Assembly: GCA_035527845.1 (NCBI GenBank)
Contig: DATKZT010000024.1
Location: 35,628 to 99,627 of the forward strand
From: JAUWKC01 sp035527845
Lineage (GTDB): Bacteria > Planctomycetota > Phycisphaerae > Sedimentisphaerales > Anaerobacaceae
DNA length: 64,000 bases
Reading direction: 5' to 3'
The notes beneath the pieces were generated by a model. It did not search any database, was not told the DNA's origin, and was given only the letters and a program-made list of their open reading frames with translations. Shown one piece after another: positions 34,848-43,455 of this stretch. Each line of letters starts with the position of its first letter. The first letter of the stretch is position 1. The translations under genes and the position numbers were made by a program.

Positions 34848-34934
34848 CGAACGCTCCAAGACGAGGTTTGTCGGCCCAGGTCTCGCCGGATGCCGAGAGC
34901 GGGCCTTTTGAATCTCTTTCGTAGAGTCAGCGGT

Positions 34935-35969
34935 ATGCGAAAAAAAAAGACGGCTATCTGCACCGGCATCTTTGCAATGCTCGCTGTTCTCTTTGTTGCG
35001 TTGCTGCTCTGCTGTCGTCAAAGGCCGTCTCAGGAACGGGCGAGGGTCGTTCTTTATTGCTCCGTGGACCAGGTGATTGCCGAACCGATTATTGCCGAGT
35101 TCGAAAAGCAGACCGGCATAAAGGTCGCGGCCCGGTTCGACACCGAAGCCACGAAGACCGTGGGTCTGATTCAAAAGATACGTGCTGAGGGCGTCTCGCC
35201 GATCGCAGACGTCTTCTGGTCGAACGAGATTTTTCACACCATACGCTTGGCGCATGAGGGTCTGCTGGCGCCTTACGAAGGCCCGTCCACAAAAGATTGG
35301 CCCGCCTTATTACATGACGCAGAGGGCAAATGGTACGGCTTCGCCTTGAGGGCCCGGGTCATCGCCTACAACACGCAAAGGGTATCACGAGAGCAGGCCC
35401 CGCAGACGTTGGAGGAAGTTCTCGACCCCAAGTGGAAAGGTCGCCTGATTATGGCTGCCGCTGAGTTCGGCACAACCGGGGGTGACGTCGCCAGTTGGTT
35501 TGCGCATTATGGCTTTGACCGCGCACACAGGATTCTGCAGGCACTGAAAGCAAATAGAGTTCGCCTGGTCGACGGCAACAGCACGGCTGTTAGAATGATC
35601 GCCATGGGTCAGGCCGACGTGTGCTTTACCGACACAGATGACGTCTATGCCGCACAGCGCAACGGCTGGCCCGTCGCCATGAACTACCTCGACCAGGGCG
35701 GCAACGGCCCGCTGGTGATACCCAACACCGCGGCGGTAATCAACGGCGCCCCACATCCGGAATTGGCAAAGCGGCTAATGGAATTTCTCCTGAGTGAGAA
35801 GTGTGAGCAGATGCTGGCGCAGAGCGATTCGCATAATAGTCCTGTTCATCCGTCTCTGGCAGAAGAGTTCAGGACGTACGCCATCCCCCGGCCCCTTAGC
35901 GTCGACTACAAAGAAGTGGCCGACCAATTGCCGACTGCCATCAAGACCGCAGGGGAGGTTCTTCGATGA
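34935..35969 (+). CDS. Solute-binding protein of an iron(III)-type ABC importer
   Basis: This is a periplasmic binding protein of the family 1/FutA-FbpA group, anchored or exported by an N-terminal hydrophobic segment (about residues 8-26, ending in CC). Mature features are VVLYCSVDQVIAEPIIAEFE, TGIKVAARFDTEATKT, ADVFWSNEIFHTIRL, and later GQADVCFTDTDDVYAA and IPNTAAVINGAPHPELAK, which match iron or 2-aminoethylphosphonate/thiamine-type binding proteins. The stop overlaps the permease start (ATGA), so the two are translationally coupled. Substrate is inferred only from family. No clear Tyr pair for ferric iron was confirmed. Confidence 0.75.
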   Translation: MRKKKTAICTGIFAMLAVLFVALLLCCRQRPSQERARVVLYCSVDQVIAEPIIAEFEKQTGIKVAARFDTEATKTVGLIQKIRAEGVSPIADVFWSNEIFHTIRLAHEGLLAPYEGPSTKDWPALLHDAEGKWYGFALRARVIAYNTQRVSREQAPQTLEEVLDPKWKGRLIMAAAEFGTTGGDVASWFAHYGFDRAHRILQALKANRVRLVDGNSTAVRMIAMGQADVCFTDTDDVYAAQRNGWPVAMNYLDQGGNGPLVIPNTAAVINGAPHPELAKRLMEFLLSEKCEQMLAQSDSHNSPVHPSLAEEFRTYAIPRPLSVDYKEVADQLPTAIKTAGEVLR

Positions 35970-38512
35970 ATCGCCTCGGCCTCACCAGATGTTGCAAGAG
36001 CCGCCCAAACAGTGATGCGGTTGCAACCCGGTTGCTTAGGGTGTGTTCTCTGGTTGTTTGGGGGGCGGTAATTCTCACGCCGCTGCTTATTCTCTTCGTT
36101 CAGGCCCTCTCTGGCGCCGCCGGACCGCAGAGCCCCAACATCTTCGCTTCTGCGCTGCGTTCATTTTTCCTGGCGGCGATTATCTCGGCCGTGGCCGTAT
36201 TCTTAGGCTGTGTCCCCGGTCGGCTCCTGGGAACCACCCGTGCCCATCACGACGTGCTGCTGTTGTTGCTGCTTGTACCACTGCTTCTGCCCCGGTACGT
36301 CCTTTACTACGCGTGGAGTCTCTTGTTGACTCCTACCACCGCCCTGGGCGCATACCTCGCCGAACGCCCCGACCTTGCAAGGGCAATCCACGCCTGGACC
36401 TCATCGGCGGCACTGGTCCTATGGTACTGGCCTTTGGCGGCGCTGCTGATTGCCCAAGGCTGGCGAAATATTGATCGCCAAATCCGGGACTGCGCATCGC
36501 TGGACGCCGGTCCTGTTCGAATCTTTTTGAGCATAACCCTGCCGTTGCTTGCGCGCCCTCTGGTATTGGCCTTTGCCGTTTGTTTTGTCATGTCGGTTTC
36601 CGAATTCGCCACCTTTCACCTGGCGGGCATTCGGACGATCGGCACCGAGCTTGCCGTTCTTTATCAGCAGACGGGGTCACATAGCCAGGTCGCCCGCGCC
36701 GCCTGGCCCGTCGCCGGGGTCGCACTTGTTGTCGCATTGGTCCTTGCAAAAAGCGTCCCGTCGTGGACGCCCTCCGCGGCCCCCCTCGGAAGCGTCCAAG
36801 TCACGTCACAGCGATGGAGATGGACCGTCCTGCTCATTCTTATTGCAGTTTCGGTCGTGGCGCCGGTGGCGCTGCTGGCGGGCAACGTCACTGACGCCAC
36901 CGCCTTAAAACAGTTCTTGACTTTGCATCTGGATGATTTGACGTGGTCGTTTATTGTCGCCGTCGGCGCCGCCGCCATAGCGCATATCATTGCTTTCGGC
37001 GTTTTGTCACTTGGTGAGGCGCGCCGGCCGGGCGAGGCGCCCGCATCTGGAACTCGTAAATACCGGCTGCGTCAACTTGCGGCCTTTGCGGTTCGTGTCA
37101 CTGTGTTCGTGGCGATGCTTGTTCCGGCTTCGCTGATTGCGGTGAGCCTGCTTGAAATGCCGGCCTTATGCGGCTTTCCCGCGGCGTTGCGGCAGGGCTG
37201 GTATATCGTCTCGGCCGGCCAGGCTGCCCGCTTTGCAGGCGTCGCGCTTATCTTACTTACGCTGACCAGATATTCCCATCACAGACAACTGGCGGAGATG
37301 GCGTCGCTCGACGGGGCCGGAGGTCTCCGGGCGTGGTGGTATGTGCAGTTTCCTCAAACCTGGCCGGTGCTTCTGGGCTCGTTTATCCTGATTGTGATGC
37401 TCGGCAGCACAGAACTCTCGGCCACCATGGTCCTTCTGCCGCCGGGATTGCCCAATTTCGCCCAGCGTCTGCTCAATCAAATGCATTACCTCGGAGACCA
37501 GCAGGTCATCGCCTCGTGTCTTGTGCTCACTTGCCTGTTCCTTGTTCTGGCCGTCGTCATCGTACTGATGCTGCGATTCTTCCGTCTGTATCGAAGGGCC
37601 GTCTTTTTGATTCTGGCCGTTTGTTTGCTGGCGCCGGGCGGCTGTGATGACACCTCCACCGCCGCCGGCCGGGCGAGAGTGCTCTATGCTTTCGGGCGCA
37701 CGGGTCGAGGATCGGCAGAATTCATGTACCCACGTGCCATCGACATCAACGCCGACGCCTCCCTCTTTGTTGTCGACAAGACCGGCCGAATCCAGAGGCT
37801 CACCCCCCGCGGAGAGTCGCTGAGCGTGATTAACATGCCTTTGACCGAAGCCGGCAAGCCCACTGGAATCAGCGTAGGCCCCAATGGCAACCTTTACGTT
37901 GCAGATACCCATTACCACCGGGTAGTCGTCTTCTCTCCGGAAGGCAAGTTGATAAAGCAGTTCGGTAAGTTCGGCCGGGACGATGGCTGCTTTATCTATC
38001 CCACTGATGTCGCCTTTGCCCCGGACGGCAGAATCTTCGTCAGCGAGTACGGCGGCAACGACCGTGTGAGCATCTTCAGCGGCGAGGGGGGTTTCCTGAA
38101 ATCTTTCGGCGCCCCCGGCAGCGAGGCGGGGCGGTTGGCCCGTCCCTCAGCGCTTTGTGTTGATGCGTCGCGGAGCCGGCTTTACGTTGCAGACGCCTGC
38201 AATCATCGAATCGCTGTTTATAACCTCGAGGGCAACTTGACCGGTTACATCGGCTCGCTCGGGCGCGAGCCCGGACAGCTCCGCTACCCTTACGACCTTG
38301 CGTTGTTGCCGGACGGAATACTGGTCGTGTGCGAGTACGGAAATAATCGCCTCCAGTTGTTCAGTCCGGAAGGACACAGCCTCGGCGTTTACGGCAGGGC
38401 CGGACGCGACAGCGGGGAACTGGCCTATCCATGGGGCGTTGCCGTTGACAAACAGCGGCGTGCATTTGTTGTTGACGCGGGTAATAACAGAATTCAGGTG
38501 TGGCAGCTATGA
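35966..38512 (+). CDS. Iron-type ABC permease fused to an NHL beta-propeller
   Basis: Residues 1 to about 534 form a duplicated inner-membrane permease of the FbpB/ThiP type with some 12 helices. ABC-coupling (EAA-like) loops are recognisable near DCASLDAGPVRIFLSITLP and AEMASLDGAGGLRAWWYVQF. From residue 535 (an internal ATG at 37568) the chain continues with a Cys-ending hydrophobic segment AVFLILAVCLLAPGGC and then about 285 residues of NHL repeats (for example GNLYVADTHYHRVVVFSPEG, YVADACNHRIAVYNLEGN, VVDAGNNRIQVWQL), five or six blades. The propeller would sit in the periplasm. Either a true fusion or an internally started lipoprotein is possible. Upstream and downstream genes overlap by four bases. 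Confidence 0.8.
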   Translation: MNRLGLTRCCKSRPNSDAVATRLLRVCSLVVWGAVILTPLLILFVQALSGAAGPQSPNIFASALRSFFLAAIISAVAVFLGCVPGRLLGTTRAHHDVLLLLLLVPLLLPRYVLYYAWSLLLTPTTALGAYLAERPDLARAIHAWTSSAALVLWYWPLAALLIAQGWRNIDRQIRDCASLDAGPVRIFLSITLPLLARPLVLAFAVCFVMSVSEFATFHLAGIRTIGTELAVLYQQTGSHSQVARAAWPVAGVALVVALVLAKSVPSWTPSAAPLGSVQVTSQRWRWTVLLILIAVSVVAPVALLAGNVTDATALKQFLTLHLDDLTWSFIVAVGAAAIAHIIAFGVLSLGEARRPGEAPASGTRKYRLRQLAAFAVRVTVFVAMLVPASLIAVSLLEMPALCGFPAALRQGWYIVSAGQAARFAGVALILLTLTRYSHHRQLAEMASLDGAGGLRAWWYVQFPQTWPVLLGSFILIVMLGSTELSATMVLLPPGLPNFAQRLLNQMHYLGDQQVIASCLVLTCLFLVLAVVIVLMLRFFRLYRRAVFLILAVCLLAPGGCDDTSTAAGRARVLYAFGRTGRGSAEFMYPRAIDINADASLFVVDKTGRIQRLTPRGESLSVINMPLTEAGKPTGISVGPNGNLYVADTHYHRVVVFSPEGKLIKQFGKFGRDDGCFIYPTDVAFAPDGRIFVSEYGGNDRVSIFSGEGGFLKSFGAPGSEAGRLARPSALCVDASRSRLYVADACNHRIAVYNLEGNLTGYIGSLGREPGQLRYPYDLALLPDGILVVCEYGNNRLQLFSPEGHSLGVYGRAGRDSGELAYPWGVAVDKQRRAFVVDAGNNRIQVWQL

Positions 38513-41469
38513 CCGCAAGCTACAGTTTTTATTTTGCCCAGCCCTGGTGGCTGCTGGCCCTGGTGCTTCTGGCGCCTGTCATCTGGCTCGCGCAGCGAAG
38601 TCTCAATACGCTGGGCAGGGTCCGTCGAACGATGGCTATCGTCCTGCGGTGTCTTGTAATTATCATTCTTGTAATGCTGCTGGCACGACCGATGCTCTCC
38701 CAGAAAAATGAGCAGCTTACGGTGATTGCAGTCATCGACCGTTCTCAATCAATCCCAGATCCGCTGCAGCAGGCCTCTCTCGCCTACCTTGCCCGGGCGC
38801 TGGCCAATAAGCCTTCTGCGGACCGGCTTGCGGTTGTCGATATCGCCGAGGTCGCAAGTATTTCCAAGCTGCCTTCAACCGACATCGAAATTCGCCGGCG
38901 CAATCCCACTCTCATGGGATTAGCGAGCAGACTGGCCGACGGTATTCAAATGGCGATGGCTATCGCACCACCGGACACCGCCGCCAGAATACTGCTGGTC
39001 AGCGAGGGCAACCAAACGGACGGCGACCTCAAAGAAGCCGCTCGACTCGCCGCGGCCAACCGGATTCCCGTCGATGTCCTGCCACTGCGTTACCAGTATG
39101 AACGGGAGGTGGTTTTCAGACGTCTGGCCGGGCCGTCCAAGGCCCGAAGCGGTCAGACTGTTTCTCTGCGTTTCATTCTGAACAGCACGGCGCCGGCCCG
39201 GGGCAAGATTTTCCTGAACCTCAACGATAAACCCGTTGACCTGGCGCCGGATTCGCCGGAAATAGGCGTCCCGGTAGAGCTGGAGCCTGGCACCAACGTA
39301 AGGACGGTATCCGTTCCTGTGGGCAGGCGCGGCATGCACGAGTTTGAGGCTGTTTTTATACCCGATGATTCCGAACAGGACAAGATATCGCAGAACAATA
39401 TGGCCAGCGCCATGACCTATGTGGCGGGACCCGGGCATGTCCTGGTGGTCGATTCGGACGGCTCAGTCGCACCCATCCTCAATAAGGCGCTGCAGAATTC
39501 CGATATCGAGGTGCGCTATACTCCCGCCGCAGAACTGCCCGACAATCTTGCCCGCCTGATGGATACCGATGCCGTCATCATGGCCAACACCGATATCAGC
39601 AACTTCACATATCAGCAGCAGGAAATGCTCTGCCGCTATGTCAGTGACATAGGCGGCGGGCTAATCATGGTCGGCGGGCCGCAGGCCTTCGGCGCCGGCG
39701 GGTGGATCGGCTCACCGGTCGCCCAAATCCTGCCTGTCGATTTGGACCCGCCGCAGAAAAAGCAGCTGCCCAAAGGGGCGCTGGTGCTGATTATGCACGC
39801 CTGCGAGATGCCGCAGGGAAACTTCTGGGGAAAGAAGGTTGCCGAAGCGGCTGTAAAGACTCTGAGCAGCCTCGACCTCGCCGGCATCCTCGCCTACAGC
39901 TGGCAGGGGGCCGGTGACTGGGTGTATCCGTTGTCGCCGGTCGGTGACAAAAAAGCGGTCCTCTCGGCCATCAACCAGATGCAGATGGGCGACATGCCCA
40001 GCCTGCATGACCACCTGCAGGCTGCTTACAACGCACTAAAAGATTGTGATGCCGCACAAAAGCACGTCATTGTAATCAGCGACGGCGACCCACAGCCGCC
40101 ATCCCAGCAGTTGCTGACCCGATGCCGGCAGGCGCAGATCACGGTAACCGGTGTTGGTATCTTTCCACATTCTCCCGCCGACGTGCAGAGTTTGTATAGC
40201 GTCTCCCAGGCGACCGGCGGCCGGTTCTACAACGTTACCAACCCTCAGCAACTGCCCCAGATATTCATCAAGGAAGCCCAGGTGGTCCGGCGCAGCCTCA
40301 TTGTCGAAGAGACTTTTTCGCCTCAGATTACCTACTCGCTCAGTGAGATAACCAGGGGGCTTAATCCGCCGCTGCCGAACCTTGACGGGTACGTCCTGAC
40401 CGGCCCCAAAGGCGGACTGTCACAAATCATCCTTTCGAGCAATCAAGCGGACCCGGTGCTCGCCGCCTGTCAGTCGGGTCTGGGGCGGTGCGTTGCTTTT
40501 ACCAGCTCGGTTGACAGCCGGTGGGCGTCCAACTGGCTCCAGTGGCCCGGCTTTGAGACCTTCTGGGAACAGACCGTCCGATGGGCGGCAAAGCCCGCTC
40601 AGGCCTCCGACTGCGAGGTCTTCGCCGACGTCGAGGGGCGCAAGGTCACGGTCAATGTCGAGGCGCTGGACGCCGAAGGCAGGTTCCTGCAGCTTGCCAA
40701 CATCGACGGACAGATAATAGCGCCGGATATGTCCAACGAGGCGCTCGGACTTACACAAATCGGCCCCGGGCAGTACCGCGCCCAGTTTCAGGCCGATGCC
40801 TCCGGAAGTTACGTCGTCAATCTGCGATACCGAAAGCTCGGAGAGGACGCCGAAACACACCTTACCCAGACCACCGTGACCATCCCCTTTGCACCTGAGT
40901 TTCGGGACCTTTCGGATAATGCCCCACTGCTCAACGAAGTAAGCCAAATCACCGGCGGCAATATTCTCAGCGCGGACCCGAACCAGGCGAATCTGTTTGA
41001 TTACACTGGAGTTAAGTTCCCCGAAACCCAGTTGCCGCTCAACCGCCACCTGATGTTGGCATGGCTCGTTCTGTTTTTGTCGGATGTCGCGGTGCGGAGG
41101 GTCGCAGTGGACTTCAAGGCCGGAGCACAGTGGGTCGCCGCCTTCGTGCGCTCCCTTCGCACCGACCTCAAGGCCGATCAGACCCTTGAGCGCCTGCGGC
41201 TCAGGCGCGACAAGCTGCGTGAGCAGCTCGTCGCCCGCTCGACCGACCAGTTTGCTTCCAAACGATACGAAGCGCCGGCCGAATCCAGGGCCGATTTGCC
41301 CATGGCGGACACGAAACCGACCGAGCCGCCCCGACAGAAGAAGGTGGGAGAGCCAACGGAGGAAAGGCCCGCGCCCGCAGAGCAGCCCTCACACATTCAA
41401 CAGCTTCTAAGAGCCAAGCGTCAGGCCGCCGAGCGCCGAATGGAAGAAGAACCGGAAAACAACGAATAG
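38509..41469 (+). CDS. Large membrane protein with von Willebrand A and amidotransferase-like domains
   Basis: The 986-residue protein starts with two helices typical of BatA-like proteins (residues 1-60), then a vWA domain with the MIDAS-like AVIDRSQSIPDPL. A class I glutamine-amidotransferase-like domain follows (GHVLVVDSDGSVAPILNKAL, ISDIGGGLIMVGGPQAFGAG), in which no catalytic Cys is seen in the expected place, and then a second vWA segment (KHVIVISDGDPQPPS). A further beta-rich part and one late helix (LMLAWLVLFLSDVAVRRVAV) precede a charged cytoplasmic tail. Start ATG 38509 overlaps the previous stop in ATGA. Such proteins accompany MoxR chaperone systems. The substrate is unknown. Confidence 0.75.
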   Translation: MTASYSFYFAQPWWLLALVLLAPVIWLAQRSLNTLGRVRRTMAIVLRCLVIIILVMLLARPMLSQKNEQLTVIAVIDRSQSIPDPLQQASLAYLARALANKPSADRLAVVDIAEVASISKLPSTDIEIRRRNPTLMGLASRLADGIQMAMAIAPPDTAARILLVSEGNQTDGDLKEAARLAAANRIPVDVLPLRYQYEREVVFRRLAGPSKARSGQTVSLRFILNSTAPARGKIFLNLNDKPVDLAPDSPEIGVPVELEPGTNVRTVSVPVGRRGMHEFEAVFIPDDSEQDKISQNNMASAMTYVAGPGHVLVVDSDGSVAPILNKALQNSDIEVRYTPAAELPDNLARLMDTDAVIMANTDISNFTYQQQEMLCRYVSDIGGGLIMVGGPQAFGAGGWIGSPVAQILPVDLDPPQKKQLPKGALVLIMHACEMPQGNFWGKKVAEAAVKTLSSLDLAGILAYSWQGAGDWVYPLSPVGDKKAVLSAINQMQMGDMPSLHDHLQAAYNALKDCDAAQKHVIVISDGDPQPPSQQLLTRCRQAQITVTGVGIFPHSPADVQSLYSVSQATGGRFYNVTNPQQLPQIFIKEAQVVRRSLIVEETFSPQITYSLSEITRGLNPPLPNLDGYVLTGPKGGLSQIILSSNQADPVLAACQSGLGRCVAFTSSVDSRWASNWLQWPGFETFWEQTVRWAAKPAQASDCEVFADVEGRKVTVNVEALDAEGRFLQLANIDGQIIAPDMSNEALGLTQIGPGQYRAQFQADASGSYVVNLRYRKLGEDAETHLTQTTVTIPFAPEFRDLSDNAPLLNEVSQITGGNILSADPNQANLFDYTGVKFPETQLPLNRHLMLAWLVLFLSDVAVRRVAVDFKAGAQWVAAFVRSLRTDLKADQTLERLRLRRDKLREQLVARSTDQFASKRYEAPAESRADLPMADTKPTEPPRQKKVGEPTEERPAPAEQPSHIQQLLRAKRQAAERRMEEEPENNE

Positions 41470-41493
41470 GTATATGCTTAGGAGATAATTGAA

Positions 41494-42519
41494 ATGTCAA
41501 AAACAGAAGAAGATGTTCAAAGCCAGTGCCGCGAGTTTCGCGAAATGTTCGAGTCGTTGCGAAGCGAGATTGCCAAGGTGATTGTGGGCCACGACGAAAT
41601 CGTTGAAAACGTATTGATTTGCCTTTTCTGCGGCGGGCACGTGCTGCTCGAAGGAGTGCCGGGCCTGGGTAAGACACTGCTGGTGCGCACGCTCAGCTCG
41701 GCTCTGTCACTGGAGTTTCGGCGAATCCAGTTCACACCTGATTTGATGCCCGCCGATATCATGGGCACGAATATCGTTATGGAGGACGCGGCCACAGGCC
41801 GACGACAGTTCGAGTTCCAGCCGGGCCCCATCTTCGGACAGATTATCCTCGCCGACGAAATCAACCGCGCCACGCCAAAGACACAGTCGGCCATGCTCGA
41901 AGCGATGCAGGAGCATTCGGTCACGAGCGGCGGTCAGCTCCGCAGGCTGCCCGAACCGTTCATGGTCCTGGCCACCCAGAACCCCATAGAGCAGGAAGGG
42001 ACCTATCCGCTGCCGGAAGCCCAGCTCGACCGTTTCTTCTTCAAGCTTCTGGTGCCTTACAGCAACCGCGAGGAGCTCGGCGCGATTATCGACCGCACCA
42101 CCGCCGGCGAAGACCCTCGTGCCAGCGCCGTCATTAACGACGAGCAGATAATGTGGGCCCAGGGGCTGGTCAGGCACGTCGCCATCGCCCCCCACGTGCA
42201 GGACTACGCGATTCGTCTGGTCCTGGCGACGCATCCGCAGGGCGAGTTTGCCACTGATATGACGAACCGCTTCGTGCGGTTCGGCTCTTCGCCCCGCGGC
42301 GTGCAGGCACTTGTTCTGGCCGGAAAGGTCCGTGCAATGCTGGACGAGCGCTACCACGTGAGCTTCAGTGACATCGCCGGCGCCGTCCTGCCGGGAATGC
42401 GCCACCGCATCCTGCTCAACTTCGAAGGTCAGGCCGAAGGCATAATAAGCGACGATGTTCTCAACGAGATACTCGAAAAAACTCCCAGAACTCTGGAAAA
42501 GGACGTGAAGGTGCCATGA
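41494..42519 (+). CDS. moxR: MoxR-family AAA+ ATPase
   Basis: This AAA+ chaperone-like ATPase acts with vWA-domain proteins in cofactor insertion or complex assembly. Walker A is EGVPGLGKTLLVRT, Walker B is ILADEINRATPKTQSAMLEA, and the MoxR signature ATQNPIEQEGTYPLPEAQLD follows. The lid domain closes the chain (VLPGMRHRILLNFEGQAEGI). Length 341 is typical. AGGAG precedes the start. The stop overlaps the DUF58 gene by four bases. Confidence 0.95.
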   Translation: MSKTEEDVQSQCREFREMFESLRSEIAKVIVGHDEIVENVLICLFCGGHVLLEGVPGLGKTLLVRTLSSALSLEFRRIQFTPDLMPADIMGTNIVMEDAATGRRQFEFQPGPIFGQIILADEINRATPKTQSAMLEAMQEHSVTSGGQLRRLPEPFMVLATQNPIEQEGTYPLPEAQLDRFFFKLLVPYSNREELGAIIDRTTAGEDPRASAVINDEQIMWAQGLVRHVAIAPHVQDYAIRLVLATHPQGEFATDMTNRFVRFGSSPRGVQALVLAGKVRAMLDERYHVSFSDIAGAVLPGMRHRILLNFEGQAEGIISDDVLNEILEKTPRTLEKDVKVP

Positions 42520-43430
42520 GCCAGTCCAAAACCACAGTTTCGAGAAAACGATTGACCGACCTGCTCGACCCGAAGTTCATGGCCAGGCTGGACTCGCTCG
42601 ACGTTCTCAGCCGAAAGATACTTCAGGGAAAGCTCCAGGGTGAACGGCGTTCCAAGCGGCGCGGACAGAGCGTCGAATTCGCAGACCATCGACCCTACGT
42701 CGCCGGGGATGACCTGCGTTTCGTTGACTGGAACATCTATGGCCGGCTGGACCAGTTGTTCCTCAAACTCTTTCTTGAAGAGCAGGACCTGACCGTTCAT
42801 GTGGCGATGGATGCCAGCGCTTCGATGAGTTTTGGCGAGCCTTCAAAGGAGCTTTTCATCAAGAAGCTCGCCGCGGCTCTGGCCTATATCAGCCTGGTCA
42901 ACAATAACAGAGTCACCATAAGTGCGTTTGCCGACGGCGTGCAGGCGCAGCTTGCCAATATGCGAGGCCGCAATTACCTGCCCCAAATGGCCGAGATGCT
43001 ATTGACCCTTGGCAGTGAGGGCCTGTCGCATTTCGAGAGTTCCGCCCGTCAGATTGCCGCAGGACGAATCGGCTCGGGCATAATGATTGTATTATCCGAT
43101 TTCTTATTCAAAGAGGGTTTTGACACGGGCCTCAGGCGCCTTATGGCAAGACAGTATGACCTCTACGTTATACAGGTTGTTTCGGCTCAGGAGCTTTCGC
43201 CCGAACTCAGTGGCGACTTGAAGCTGGTCGATATCGAAGACGCCGATGCGGCCGAAATCACGGTGAGCGGCGCCTTGTTGAAATATTACAAACGGACGCT
43301 GACCGCCTACTGCAATGAACTAAAGGATTTCTGCACCCGTCGCGGAGCAACGTACGTGCTCGTTAATTCCGCCGACTCCGTCGAGTCGCTGGTCCTGAAC
43401 TATCTGCGACGGATTCGACTGCTTCGCTGA
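42516..43430 (+). CDS. DUF58/von Willebrand-like protein
   Basis: DUF58 proteins are standard partners of MoxR. The signature YVAGDDLRFVDWNIYGR is near residue 60, followed by a vWA-like fold with VAMDASASMSFGEPSKE and the late VIQVVSAQELSPEL. No membrane segment is seen, so it is cytoplasmic. The ATGA overlap with moxR implies translational coupling. Length 304 is typical. Confidence 0.9.
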   Translation: MSQSKTTVSRKRLTDLLDPKFMARLDSLDVLSRKILQGKLQGERRSKRRGQSVEFADHRPYVAGDDLRFVDWNIYGRLDQLFLKLFLEEQDLTVHVAMDASASMSFGEPSKELFIKKLAAALAYISLVNNNRVTISAFADGVQAQLANMRGRNYLPQMAEMLLTLGSEGLSHFESSARQIAAGRIGSGIMIVLSDFLFKEGFDTGLRRLMARQYDLYVIQVVSAQELSPELSGDLKLVDIEDADAAEITVSGALLKYYKRTLTAYCNELKDFCTRRGATYVLVNSADSVESLVLNYLRRIRLLR

Positions 43431-43455
43431 CTATTTTGACAGGAGCAAGATATCT

